Of a stretch of 64,000 bases of DNA, positions 1 to 7,903 are shown in pieces (the stretch's first letter is position 1; each line of letters opens with the position of its first letter). The stretch is from Pseudarthrobacter sp. L1SW. Its GTDB lineage: Bacteria; Actinomycetota; Actinomycetes; Actinomycetales; Micrococcaceae. The notes beneath the pieces are model-generated. The model saw only the letters and a program-made list of their open reading frames with translations. It did not search any database and was not told the DNA's origin. Location of the stretch: positions 1,426,001 to 1,490,000 of the forward strand of contig NZ_CP078079.1 in the NCBI RefSeq assembly GCF_020809045.1. The letters run 5' to 3'. The position numbers and the translations under genes were made by a program.

Positions 1-373
1 GGATGCCGCCCTGGACCGGCTCGAGGACGCCTTCGCCCGGCGGGAGCGGGACGAACTGATCGCAGCCCGCGGGGAAGAGGCCTGGCTGCGCGAGATCGGG
101 AACCTCTCCGGCATCCTCCGCGGGCGCCTGCACCGACCTGATGGCGACCGCTTCCGCCGCCCCACCAAGAAGAAGGCGCGCAGTTACAACACGGCCGACG
201 TCGACCGGCTGTGCCGCGAGCTGATTGCCTACCTTGAGCAGGACAAGCCGCTCAGCGTGGACAGTGTGCGCCGGGCAGTGTTCCGCCCTGCCGTGGGCAC
301 GGACGGGTACGAGGAATCGCAGGTGGACGCGTTCCTGGACCGCGTGGTCGAGCTGATGGCTGCCATCGACTGA
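1..373 (+). CDS. DivIVA-domain protein, C-terminal part (5' end outside window)
   Basis: An open frame enters from the left edge (first full codon at base 2) and stops at TGA 371-373, giving about 123 residues. It holds a charged, coiled-coil-like segment, a basic stretch (RRPTKKKARSY), and near the end the motif GYEESQVDAFLDRVVELM. This Gly-Tyr ... Val-Asp-x-Phe-Leu-Asp-Arg pattern is the signature of DivIVA-domain repeats in actinobacteria. Such proteins usually take part in polar growth or division, or have no assigned role. The N-terminus is missing, so total length and number of repeats are unknown. Family assignment is fairly sure; function is not. Confidence 0.7.
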   Translation, partial: DAALDRLEDAFARRERDELIAARGEEAWLREIGNLSGILRGRLHRPDGDRFRRPTKKKARSYNTADVDRLCRELIAYLEQDKPLSVDSVRRAVFRPAVGTDGYEESQVDAFLDRVVELMAAID

Positions 374-429
374 CGCCGCACAGCCGCCCGCGGACATGGC
401 TCCGTTGTCCGCCGGCAGGGGAGCGGAGC

Positions 430-1896
430 TCAGCGTTCGGTGGCGAGCGGGCGCTCCGGCGTGTGCAGCCGGGTCATCACCCTGGCCATGGTTCCCGGAA
501 TCCGCCGCACCGTTGCACGGGACACGATGACCATCACCGCGAAGGCCGTGGGCACAGTCCACGCTGCCGGCTGGGCGAGCCAGCCCGGCGTGTTGGCTGC
601 CCCGGCCAGGGCGCCCACGATCATTGCCCCGCCGCACAGGGCCCCGCCGGTCAGCATGCCGGCGATGGCGCCGGCGTCCGTAAGCCCCCGCCACCAGATC
701 CCCAGCAGCAGCACCGGGCACACGGTGGAAGCCGTGAAGGCGAAGACCAGCCCGACGCTCCCGGCCAGGGCGAACGAGTCGGTCATGAACGCAAAGCCCA
801 GGGGGACAACGGCGGAAATGACGGCGGCCAGCCGGAAACTGCCCACGCCCGCGCCCAGGACATCCTGGCTGATGACGCCGGCCAGGGAAACCACCAGCCC
901 GGAGGTAGTGGAAAGGAACGCGGCGAACGCTCCCGCCACCACCAGCGCGGACAGCAGGTCTCCCGCCGTCCCGCCCACCAGTTCCCCCGGCAGCAGCAGC
1001 ACCATGGCATCCGCCTGCCCGGCCCGGGCCAGGCCGGGCGCGAACATCCGCCCCACGAGCCCGTAGGCGGTGGGAAACAGGTAGAAAACGGACAGCAGGC
1101 CCAGGACGATCAGCGTGGTGCGGCGGGCGGACTGGCCGTCCGGGTTGGTGTAGAACCGGACCAGCACGTGCGGCAGCCCCAGGGTTCCAAAAAGCAGGGC
1201 CACCAGCAGCGACACGTTCTGGTACAGCCCGGCAGGGGGCACGCCGGTGGGGTTGACCGCAGGTGCCGCCAGCGCAGGGGCCCCGTTGCCCGCGAGCACG
1301 AAGATGATGAACAGGATGGGCACGGCCAGCGCTGTGAGCTTGAGCCAGTACTGGAACGCCTGGACGAACGTGATGGAGCGCATGCCGCCGGCCACCACAG
1401 TGAGGCAGACGACAATCACTACTGCAACGGACCCAACCCAGGACGGCAGCCCCGTGGTGATGCGGATGGTGAGCGCGGCGCCGTGGAGCTGGGGCACGAT
1501 GTACAGCCAGCCCACCAAGACCACCACCAGGCTGGTGACTTTCCGGACCGGCCGCGAGTCAAGCCTTGCCTCGGTGAAGTCGGGGATGGTGTAGGCGCCG
1601 GACCGCCGCAGCGGGGCCGCCACGAAGAGCAGCAGCATGAGGTAGCCTGCCGTGTACCCCACCGGAAACCACAGTGCATCGGTTCCGGACAGCAGGATGA
1701 GCCCGGCGACACCCAGGAAGCTGGCGGCTGACAGGTACTCGCCGCCGATCGCGGACGCGTTCCACCATGGCCGTACAGTGCGGGACGCGACGTAGAAATC
1801 ACCCGTGGTCCGCGAAATGCGGAGGCCGTAGAAGCCGATCACGGCGGTGGCCAGGGAGACGCCCAGCAGGGCAGCGACGGCAATGCCAGGGTTCAC
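430..1896 (-). CDS. Sodium:solute symporter (SSS family), ActP-like
   Basis: The 488-residue protein is almost entirely hydrophobic, with about 13 predicted membrane segments, the usual size for the SSS family. The N-terminal region (TTGDFYVASR ... GGEYLSAASFLGVAG) matches the substrate/sodium-binding start of acetate/pyruvate-type symporters and resembles the second carrier encoded at 4780-6396. It is the last gene of a leftward operon (kinase, regulator, small membrane protein, symporter), 7 bases after the small protein. Likely substrate is a short carboxylate such as acetate, pyruvate or propionate; the exact one cannot be read from sequence. Confidence 0.85.
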   Translation of the reverse strand: MNPGIAVAALLGVSLATAVIGFYGLRISRTTGDFYVASRTVRPWWNASAIGGEYLSAASFLGVAGLILLSGTDALWFPVGYTAGYLMLLLFVAAPLRRSGAYTIPDFTEARLDSRPVRKVTSLVVVLVGWLYIVPQLHGAALTIRITTGLPSWVGSVAVVIVVCLTVVAGGMRSITFVQAFQYWLKLTALAVPILFIIFVLAGNGAPALAAPAVNPTGVPPAGLYQNVSLLVALLFGTLGLPHVLVRFYTNPDGQSARRTTLIVLGLLSVFYLFPTAYGLVGRMFAPGLARAGQADAMVLLLPGELVGGTAGDLLSALVVAGAFAAFLSTTSGLVVSLAGVISQDVLGAGVGSFRLAAVISAVVPLGFAFMTDSFALAGSVGLVFAFTASTVCPVLLLGIWWRGLTDAGAIAGMLTGGALCGGAMIVGALAGAANTPGWLAQPAAWTVPTAFAVMVIVSRATVRRIPGTMARVMTRLHTPERPLATER

Positions 1897-1903
1897 GCCT
1901 GCC

Positions 1904-2254
1904 TCACTGGTCCTCGGCCAGGTCCCGGTACCGGGCCTCGTTGCGCGCGGCCGTCCGGATGTACAGCCAGGCGCTCAGCCCAATAACCGGGTAGATGCCT
2001 GCCCCCAGCAGCAGCCAGGCGAACGGAATGCCGGCCACCCGGGTTTCAGCCAGCCCCGGGACCGCGGTGAGCAGCAGCGGAAACGCGCCAAGGATCACCA
2101 GGAACCCCCCGGCCACCACCAGCGCCAGCCGCAGCTGGGACCGGATGAGGGACCTCACAAAAACCTGGCCGACTTCGGAATCCTGGGCGGCTTCCCGCGT
2201 CTCCTTCGCCGGACGCACCGCAGTCCGCGGCGCCGTTACCCGCACCCTGGTCAT
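1904..2254 (-). CDS. Small two-helix membrane protein, DUF485-like symporter partner
   Basis: The 116-residue protein has a polar, basic N-terminus and two hydrophobic segments (about residues 43-65 and 75-98), then a charged tail. It sits directly before the symporter gene and its ATG overlaps the response-regulator stop as ATGA, so it is translationally coupled. The layout copies the DUF485 gene plus actP pair at 4403-6396, which suggests the same role as a small partner of the carrier. Sequence similarity to the second DUF485 protein is weak by eye, so the family name rests partly on context. Confidence 0.6.
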   Translation of the reverse strand: MTRVRVTAPRTAVRPAKETREAAQDSEVGQVFVRSLIRSQLRLALVVAGGFLVILGAFPLLLTAVPGLAETRVAGIPFAWLLLGAGIYPVIGLSAWLYIRTAARNEARYRDLAEDQ

Positions 2255-2967
2255 GCAATGGGCCTGATCCGGGTGGCCTCGAGCTTCTCCCGCACCAGGG
2301 GCAGGTGGCGCCTGCTGATGGGCAGCCCCGCGCCCGCCACCGTGACGCTGGGACCGTCGGCGGCAAGCTTCATGGAGGTCACATGTTTCAGGGCCACCAG
2401 GTAGGAGCGGTGCGTCCGGATGAATCCTGCGTCAGCCCACTGCTGCTCAAGGTCAGCCAGCGGAACCCTGATCAGGTAGCTGGCCTCGGCGGTGTGGAGG
2501 CGCGCATAGTCGCCCTGCGCCTGGACGTACGTGACGTCGTCGCGCCTGATCATCCGGGTGGTCCCGCCCTGGTCAACCGTGATCATCTCCGGGGCGGCGC
2601 CGCCGTCGCGCAGTTCGCTGATTCGCCCCACGCAGCGGGCCAGGCGCTCCGCCCGCACCGGCTTGAGCAGGTAATCCACCGCGGCGAGTTCGAAAGCGTC
2701 CAGCGCGTGGTCCTCGTCCGCCGTCACGAACACCACGGCGGGCGGCCGGCTGCTCCCTGCGATGGCGCGGGCAATGTCCAGGCCGGACATCGCGGGCATG
2801 TGGATGTCCAGGAAGACGGCGTCGACCGGGGCGGAGGAGAGTGCGTGGAGGGCTTCGCTGCCGGAGGTGGCCCGGAGGACCGTTCCCACGCGGTCGTCCC
2901 TGCCCAGCAGGAACGCCAGTTCCTCAACGGCGGGCAGCTCATCATCAACGACGAGGACGTTAATCAT
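2251..2967 (-). CDS. LytTR-family DNA-binding response regulator
   Basis: The 238-residue protein has an N-terminal receiver domain with acidic pocket D8/D9, phosphoacceptor D54 (in VFLDIHMP), T82 and K102 (YLLKPV). A C-terminal LytTR DNA-binding domain (about residues 135-235) contains the typical FIRTHRSYLVAL segment. It lies 57 bases after the sensor kinase gene and overlaps the next gene by 4 bases, so kinase, regulator and transporter probably form one unit. LytS/LytTR pairs such as BtsSR and YpdAB in enterobacteria sense pyruvate and drive carboxylate transporters, which fits the neighbours. A TACCCT box lies six bases before the ATG, alongside an AGGAG, so it may also have its own promoter. 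Confidence 0.9.
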   Translation of the reverse strand: MINVLVVDDELPAVEELAFLLGRDDRVGTVLRATSGSEALHALSSAPVDAVFLDIHMPAMSGLDIARAIAGSSRPPAVVFVTADEDHALDAFELAAVDYLLKPVRAERLARCVGRISELRDGGAAPEMITVDQGGTTRMIRRDDVTYVQAQGDYARLHTAEASYLIRVPLADLEQQWADAGFIRTHRSYLVALKHVTSMKLAADGPSVTVAGAGLPISRRHLPLVREKLEATRIRPIA

Positions 2968-3024
2968 GCTCCTAGGGTAGCTTTCCGGAGCCTGCCTAAA
3001 GCACCGGGCGCAGTCCGGGCAGGG

Positions 3025-4221
3025 TCACGCATCGTGGCCCGGCTGCGACTTGGGGACCCGCATGGTGATCAGGGTTCCTTCTCCGGGAGCGGTTTCGATC
3101 ACCAGCCCATGGTCGTTGCCGTAGACCTGGCGGAGCCGGGCATCGACGTTCCGCAGGCCAACATGGTCGCCGTCGGTGTGCCCGGCCAGCATGGACTGGA
3201 GCTGGCCGGGGTCCATGCCCACGCCGTCGTCCTCAATGGTCACCTCGGCGAAGGCACCGGCGTCGTTGGCCGTGATGCTGATGTGCCCGGGCCCCTCCTT
3301 GGCTTCGAGCCCGTGCCGGACGGCGTTCTCCACCAGCGGCTGCAGGCTCAGGAACGGGATGACGGTGCTGAGCACCTCCGGCGCCACGCGGAGGCTCACC
3401 TGGACGCGCTCGCCGAACCTGGCCCGCTCCAGGAGCAGGTACCGGTCGATGCAGCGGAGCTCCTCGGCGAGCGTGGTGAAGTCGCCATGCCGCCGGAAGG
3501 AGTAGCGGGTGAAGTCGGCGAACTCCACCACAAGCTCCCTGGCGCGTGCCGGGTCCGTGTTGATGAACGATGCGATGGCGTTCAGTGAGTTGTAGATGAA
3601 ATGGGGGCTGATCTGGGCGCGGAGCGCCCGCACCTCGGCCTCCATCAACTGGGTGCGGGACGCGTCCAGCTCCGCGAGTTCCACCTGTACAGCCACCCAG
3701 TCCGCCACTTCGCTGGTGGCCCGGACAAGCCCCGCACCCGCGGTCGGGGCGAAGGCAGCGACGGCGCCCACCACCCGGGTGCCGGCCCGCACCGGAGCGA
3801 TCACAGCAGCGAGCGGACCCCCGGTAGTGTCTGTTGCGGGGCCGGCGTCCCCGGCGGGGAGCACGGCTGTCCGGCCGTTCGCCAGGACACCGGCAGCAAG
3901 GTCCATCATCCGGGGTTTCAGGTCCTCCCCCGCACCGTCCCAGGCCAGCACGCCGGAGGTGTCCATGATCGCCAATGCGTCGCAGCCCAGGAGGCCGCGC
4001 AACTGGCGGCTGGCCTTGGCGGCGCCGGCGGGGTTGAGCCCGCGGCGGAGGTGCTGGCCCGCCTGGGAGGCGGCGTGCAGCGTGTGGTAGGTGGCCCGCT
4101 CGGCGTCGGTCCCCAGGTCCCTGAAGGAGCGGAGCACCTTGAGTCCCACGCCGACGACGACGGCGATGGCCATGGCGATGACGGCCACGGCCGCGGCAGT
4201 CAGGAGGGGGGAGTCCGGCAT
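3025..4221 (-). CDS. LytS-type sensor histidine kinase
   Basis: The frame is open from 4383, but I choose the ATG at 4221. It gives a protein (398 residues) that starts with a membrane segment (about residues 7-29) and leaves the divergent promoter region free. A GAF-like sensory domain (about 65-180) follows, then the His_kinase module with H207 in SPHFIYNSLNAI, an N-box with QPLVENAVRHGL, and glycine-rich ATP-lid motifs (DDGVGM, GLRNVDARL). Unlike classical LytS it has one membrane segment rather than the multi-helix 5TM-LYT region, so the signal may be read in the cytoplasm. It is paired with the LytTR regulator downstream. The start is uncertain; the family is clear. Confidence 0.88.
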   Translation of the reverse strand: MPDSPLLTAAAVAVIAMAIAVVVGVGLKVLRSFRDLGTDAERATYHTLHAASQAGQHLRRGLNPAGAAKASRQLRGLLGCDALAIMDTSGVLAWDGAGEDLKPRMMDLAAGVLANGRTAVLPAGDAGPATDTTGGPLAAVIAPVRAGTRVVGAVAAFAPTAGAGLVRATSEVADWVAVQVELAELDASRTQLMEAEVRALRAQISPHFIYNSLNAIASFINTDPARARELVVEFADFTRYSFRRHGDFTTLAEELRCIDRYLLLERARFGERVQVSLRVAPEVLSTVIPFLSLQPLVENAVRHGLEAKEGPGHISITANDAGAFAEVTIEDDGVGMDPGQLQSMLAGHTDGDHVGLRNVDARLRQVYGNDHGLVIETAPGEGTLITMRVPKSQPGHDA

Positions 4222-4320
4222 GGTGCCCAGCGTAGCCGCGGGTGCCGTTTGTCGCAGCATCCCAACCGTTGAGCGACCGCCGGCAGGCAAAGTCTGGAAT
4301 GTGGGACCCCCACGCAGCAG

Positions 4321-4336
4321 AGTGATTGCAGTCACA
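4321..4336. promoter_or_regulatory. CRP/GlxR-like operator before the DUF485-actP operon
   Basis: AGTGATTGCAGTCACA contains the palindrome GTGA-N6-TCAC, the core of CRP and corynebacterial GlxR sites (TGTGA-N6-TCACA). It lies about 70 bases before the ATG at 4403, in the divergent region between the kinase gene and the symporter operon. GlxR is known to act on acetate-uptake genes in Corynebacterium, so the place makes sense. A second, better site occurs at 7813-7830. Confidence 0.5.
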
Positions 4337-4402
4337 TTTGCGGTACCCCATTCCCGGGACTGCCGTTTGGTGTGTCCAGGCAAGTCTCAACGAGGAGGAA
4401 CG

Positions 4403-4783
4403 ATGGGTAACGATGCCCACACTCCGGACGCAGCGGCGTCCGTGGACTTCGAGCAAGTCCAGTCGACCGGGCAGTTCAAGGAACTGCGCAAGCGTCACCG
4501 CAGCTTTGTCTTTCCCATGGCAGCAGCATTCCTGCTGTGGTACTTCGCGTACGTCCTGCTCGCCGACTACGCCGTGGGCTTTATGTCCACGAAGGTCTGG
4601 GGCAACATCAACGTTGGCCTGATCCTCGGCCTGCTCCAGTTCGTGTCAACGTTCGCGATCACTGGCTGGTACGTCCACTACTCCAACAAGCGGCTTGACC
4701 CCATCGCCAAGGAGATCCGGGACGAGATCGAGGGCCACGAATTTGATAAGCACGGAAACCGAGTAGGCGGAGCCACCAAATGA
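4403..4783 (+). CDS. DUF485 family membrane protein (symporter partner)
   Basis: This 126-residue protein has two membrane helices (about residues 38-60 and 73-97) and the DUF485 hallmark of a charged N-terminal stretch (FKELRKRHRSFVFPM) before helix 1. The ATG at 4403 is preceded by a strong GAGGAGGAA site. The frame is open further upstream, but without a ribosome site. Its TGA overlaps the symporter ATG as ATGA. DUF485 proteins regularly accompany ActP/MctC-type carriers in actinobacteria and proteobacteria and probably assist the carrier. Confidence 0.88.
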   Translation: MGNDAHTPDAAASVDFEQVQSTGQFKELRKRHRSFVFPMAAAFLLWYFAYVLLADYAVGFMSTKVWGNINVGLILGLLQFVSTFAITGWYVHYSNKRLDPIAKEIRDEIEGHEFDKHGNRVGGATK

Positions 4784-6396
4784 TCACTATCGCTACAGCG
4801 GTGGACGTTGCCGCCCTCAAGGACACCACGCTGCTGAACATGGGCATCTTCGGCCTTTTTGTTGCCGTGACCATGGTGATCGTCTTCCGCGCCAGCCGGA
4901 ACAACAAGACCGCGGCTGACTACTACGCGGCCGGCCGTTCCTTCACAGGCTCCCAAAACGGAACCGCCATCGCCGGCGACTACCTCTCGGCCGCCTCCTT
5001 CCTGGGCATCACCGGCGCCATCGCCATCAACGGCTATGACGGCTTTATGTACTCCATCGGCTTCCTGGTGGCCTGGCTCGTGGCGCTGCTGCTCGTTGCC
5101 GAACTCCTGCGCAACACCGGCAAGTTCACCATGGCCGACGTCCTGTCCTTCAGGCTGAAGCAGCGGCCGGTCCGCATTGCCGCGGCCATCTCCACCCTCG
5201 CCGTCTGCTTCTTCTACCTCCTGGCCCAGATGGCAGGCGCCGGCAGCCTGATTTCGCTCCTCCTTGGCATCAGCGACTGGGGCGGCCAGGCCCTGGTGAT
5301 CATCGTCGTTGGCGCCCTGATGATCATGTACGTCCTGATCGGTGGCATGAAGGGCACCACCTGGGTGCAGATCATCAAGGCCATCCTGCTCATCGCCGGT
5401 GCCGCCGTGATGACCCTGTGGGTCCTGGCCATCTACGGCTTCAACCTGTCCAGCCTCCTCGGCGCAGCCGTTGAGACCGCCAACAACCCGGCCGTCCTCA
5501 ACCCCGGCCTGCAGTATGGCAAGACGGAAACCTCGAAGCTCGACTTCATGTCGCTTGGCCTGGCCCTGGTGCTGGGCACTGCCGCGCTGCCCCACGTGCT
5601 CATGCGCTTCTACACCGTCCCCACGGCCAAGGAAGCCCGCAAGTCCGTGGTGTGGTCCATCTGGCTGATCGGCCTGTTCTACCTCTTCACCCTGGTCCTC
5701 GGCTATGGCGCAGCCGCTCTGGTTGGCGCCGAAACCATCAACTCCGCCCCGGGCAAGGTCAACTCCGCTGCCCCGCTCCTGGCCTTCTACCTGGGCGGGC
5801 CGCTGCTTCTGGGCTTCATCTCGGCCGTGGCGTTCGCCACCATCCTCGCCGTTGTGGCCGGCCTGACCATCACCGCTGCCGCCTCCTTCGCCCATGACAT
5901 CTATGCCAGCGTCATCGCCAAGGGCAAGGCCGACGCCGACACGGAAGTGAAAGTGGCCCGGCGCACCGTTGTGGTCATCGGGGTCCTGGCCATCCTGGGC
6001 GGCATCCTCGCCAACGGACAGAACGTGGCGTTCCTTGTGGCGCTCGCATTCGCCGTGGCAGCCTCCGCCAACCTGCCCACCATCATCTACTCCCTGTTCT
6101 GGCGGAGGTTCACCACGCAGGGCGCGGTCTGGAGCATGTACGGCGGCCTGGGCTCGGCGATTGTCCTGATCATCTTCTCGCCGGTGGTCTCCGGCGCAGC
6201 AACCTCGATGATCAAGGACGCGAACTTCGCGCTCTTCCCGCTGAGCAACCCCGGCATCGTATCCATCCCGCTGGCGTTCCTCCTGGGCTGGCTGGGAACT
6301 GTCCTCGACAAGAAGCGCGAGGACACCGCCAAGCAGGCCGAAATGGAAGTCCGCTCCCTCACCGGGGTCGGCGCCGAAAAGGCCACCAGCCACTGA
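4780..6396 (+). CDS. actP: Cation/acetate (monocarboxylate) symporter, ActP/MctC-like
   Basis: A 538-residue SSS-family carrier with about 13 membrane helices. It shows the family core GDYLSAASFLGITGAIAI near the N-terminus and GGMKGTTWVQIIKAILL in the middle. Length and its pairing with a DUF485 gene match ActP of E. coli and the MctC monocarboxylate carrier of Corynebacterium. It is translationally coupled to the DUF485 gene and ends at a tandem repeat followed by a strong hairpin. Likely role: sodium- or proton-driven uptake of acetate, propionate or pyruvate, probably controlled by the adjacent two-component system and a CRP-like site. The substrate is inferred. Confidence 0.88.
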   Translation: MITIATAVDVAALKDTTLLNMGIFGLFVAVTMVIVFRASRNNKTAADYYAAGRSFTGSQNGTAIAGDYLSAASFLGITGAIAINGYDGFMYSIGFLVAWLVALLLVAELLRNTGKFTMADVLSFRLKQRPVRIAAAISTLAVCFFYLLAQMAGAGSLISLLLGISDWGGQALVIIVVGALMIMYVLIGGMKGTTWVQIIKAILLIAGAAVMTLWVLAIYGFNLSSLLGAAVETANNPAVLNPGLQYGKTETSKLDFMSLGLALVLGTAALPHVLMRFYTVPTAKEARKSVVWSIWLIGLFYLFTLVLGYGAAALVGAETINSAPGKVNSAAPLLAFYLGGPLLLGFISAVAFATILAVVAGLTITAAASFAHDIYASVIAKGKADADTEVKVARRTVVVIGVLAILGGILANGQNVAFLVALAFAVAASANLPTIIYSLFWRRFTTQGAVWSMYGGLGSAIVLIIFSPVVSGAATSMIKDANFALFPLSNPGIVSIPLAFLLGWLGTVLDKKREDTAKQAEMEVRSLTGVGAEKATSH

Positions 6397-6444
6397 CCTG
6401 CAGCAACCGCTGACCTGCAGCAACCGCTGACCTGCAGCAACCGC
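6394..6444. repeat. Three 17-bp tandem repeats over the actP stop codon
   Basis: Three identical copies of TGACCTGCAGCAACCGC lie at 6394-6410, 6411-6427 and 6428-6444. The first copy supplies the actP stop codon TGA. The repeats end 19 bases before the terminator stem. The exact identity suggests recent slippage. Confidence 0.9.
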
Positions 6445-6463
6445 TGGTGGGCCACTGAACAGC

Positions 6464-6510
6464 GAAGAGCCTCCGTACCGGGAACGTCATTCCCGGTACG
6501 GAGGCTCTTC
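6464..6510. terminator. Bidirectional intrinsic terminator between convergent genes
   Basis: A perfect 21-bp stem (arms 6464-6484 and 6490-6510) encloses the 5-base loop CGTCA. It lies between actP (rightward) and the membrane protein at 6537 (leftward), so it can serve both. A T-run is absent, as is common in high-GC actinobacteria. Confidence 0.85.
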
Positions 6511-6536
6511 CGTTCCCTGCAGGCCTTCGGGCGCTG

Positions 6537-7094
6537 CTAGCCTGCGGGCCGCAGCTTGATGTTGGTCATCTTGAGCTCGTCGGGTCCCTCGAAGCGGTAG
6601 GCCAGGTCCACCACTTTGCCTTCGCAGGTGATGAGTCCGGCAATGTCTGCCGACTTGATTCCGTTCTCCGTGCCCACCTTGAGGTCCCGGTAGTCCGGCT
6701 TGCAGTTCTTGTCCATCTCCAGGCTCTCGACGCCGGAAATGAAGGCCTCCTTGGACAGCTGCTCCTGCAGGGCCGGATCAAGGTACTCGTCGTAAGCCCG
6801 GGAGTTCTCCCCAGCCAGGACCAGCCTGGTGAACCCGTCAGCCAGGCCTCGCGCCTGGTTGGTGGCGCTGCCCGCTATGTTGACCAGAATGACGATCCCA
6901 AGGATCACCAGCAGCAGGACACCCCCGACGCTGGCCAGGATAATCCACAGTTTCCGCCGGCTCCTAGGCGGCGGCTGTCCCGGAAGCCCGAAGGGTGCGG
7001 GCTCCGAATCCTGACCGAAGGGGGGCTGCTGCGGCAGTTGCCGGGACCCGAGGCTGGAGTGGCCCGGCTGGTACGGTTCCTGAGGAGCGCTCAA
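6537..7094 (-). CDS. Single-pass membrane protein with proline-rich N-terminus, unknown function
   Basis: I choose TTG at 7094, preceded at proper spacing by AAAGG, giving 185 residues; the frame stays open to 7355 but that part reads as non-coding. The N-terminal 50 residues are rich in Pro, Gln and Ser. Then comes RSRRKLWIILASV..., a basic stop-transfer and one membrane helix (about 50-72), and an extracellular domain of about 110 residues with two Cys that could pair. The layout resembles actinobacterial DUF4190/DUF4878-type surface proteins. I do not recognise a specific function. Confidence 0.65.
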   Translation of the reverse strand: MSAPQEPYQPGHSSLGSRQLPQQPPFGQDSEPAPFGLPGQPPPRSRRKLWIILASVGGVLLLVILGIVILVNIAGSATNQARGLADGFTRLVLAGENSRAYDEYLDPALQEQLSKEAFISGVESLEMDKNCKPDYRDLKVGTENGIKSADIAGLITCEGKVVDLAYRFEGPDELKMTNIKLRPAG

Positions 7095-7255
7095 AATGGA
7101 GCCTTTCGGGAAAAGTGGTGCTTCGCACCGCTTGGTGGCGGGGATCGTGGTGCCGGTCCCGCCAGTTAACTGGCACCAGCCTATAGCGCGGGCCGCCGGC
7201 GTCGTACTCCAGCCCGCTTCCCGCCGTCGTACTTCCGTTGACGCGGGACAGCCTG

Positions 7256-7729
7256 CTAGCCGCGTTCGGAACCGCGGTCCAGCAGGGGCTGCACGCGGAA
7301 AGGGATGAGTTCTCCCATGGCCAGCGCCGTGTCTGTCCTGTCCACGCCGGCGCACGCCAGGATCTTCCCGTTGATCCGGAACAGGTCTTCGGCGTCCAAG
7401 GCAACCACCCGCAGCAGCAGGTCCGCCGAACCTGTCAGGCCGTAGCCCTCAAGGATCTCGGGGATATCGGCCAGTTCCTTCGCCAGCTGGGTGAGCCGCT
7501 GCTGCTGGACGTGGACGGAAATGAACGCCATCAGCGGGTAGCCAAGCGCGGCCGGATTAATCCGCCGCTCGAAGGACAGGAAGACGTGCCTCTTCTCCAG
7601 CTGCGCCATGCGCGCCTGCACGGTGTTACGGGAGAGGCCAAGCTTCTGGGCCAGCGCCACCACTGTCTTTCGGGGGTCCTGGGCCAGGACCGAGAGCAGG
7701 CGGGTATCGGTGCCATCCAAGGCTTGCAT
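7256..7729 (-). CDS. Lrp/AsnC-family transcriptional regulator (BkdR-like)
   Basis: The protein is about 157 residues from ATG 7729 (a GTG at 7747 in the same frame is possible; neither has a clear ribosome site). The N-terminal helix-turn-helix (ALAQKLGLSRNTVQARMAQLEKR, about residues 24-46) is followed by an RAM/AsnC ligand-binding domain with the GSADLLLRV segment. It is divergent from the branched-chain 2-oxoacid dehydrogenase operon, the classic place for a BkdR-type Lrp activator that responds to branched-chain amino acids. It probably controls that operon and itself through the 174-base shared region. Confidence 0.88.
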   Translation of the reverse strand: MQALDGTDTRLLSVLAQDPRKTVVALAQKLGLSRNTVQARMAQLEKRHVFLSFERRINPAALGYPLMAFISVHVQQQRLTQLAKELADIPEILEGYGLTGSADLLLRVVALDAEDLFRINGKILACAGVDRTDTALAMGELIPFRVQPLLDRGSERG

Positions 7730-7766
7730 AATGCGCAACGTTAGCACGGTCCAGTACCGCCCCGCA

Positions 7767-7779
7767 GAGCATTTTGCTC
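7767..7779. promoter_or_regulatory. Candidate Lrp-family operator (GAGCA-TTT-TGCTC)
   Basis: A perfect 13-bp palindrome, GAGCATTTTGCTC, lies 38 bases before the lrp ATG and 125 bases before the dehydrogenase gene. Lrp-type proteins bind short palindromes of about this size. The link is by position only. Confidence 0.4.
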
Positions 7780-7812
7780 AATGATCGCGCCGGTGGTTGT
7801 ACCTCCTGAGCA

Positions 7813-7830
7813 TTGTGAGTAGGGTCACAA
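7813..7830. promoter_or_regulatory. CRP/GlxR-like operator before the bkd operon
   Basis: TTGTGAGTAGGGTCACAA is a perfect match to the CRP/GlxR consensus TGTGA-N6-TCACA, with symmetric flanking bases. It lies 74 bases before the GTG at 7904, between the divergent lrp and bkd genes. It suggests cAMP-type global control of branched-chain keto-acid breakdown. Confidence 0.6.
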
Positions 7831-7903
7831 ATATCCGGGGCAAAGGTGCCCGGGCGGCCAGCGGCCAGCGGGACCACAAGTCCCAAAACTGCGGGTCAAC
7901 CAC

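Noticed and set aside
4335..4360. Possible LytTR direct repeat (CATTTGCGG / CATTCCCGG) before the actP operon
   Set aside because: The similarity is partial and the spacing does not fit the usual 20-22 base LytTR site arrangement; not enough to call.
4678..6423. A 581-codon antisense frame over actP
   Set aside because: It is a composition shadow, with no motif and no ribosome site.
7808..7820. A second GAGCATT motif thought to be another Lrp box
   Set aside because: It lacks the matching right arm and overlaps the CRP-like site, which explains the sequence better.
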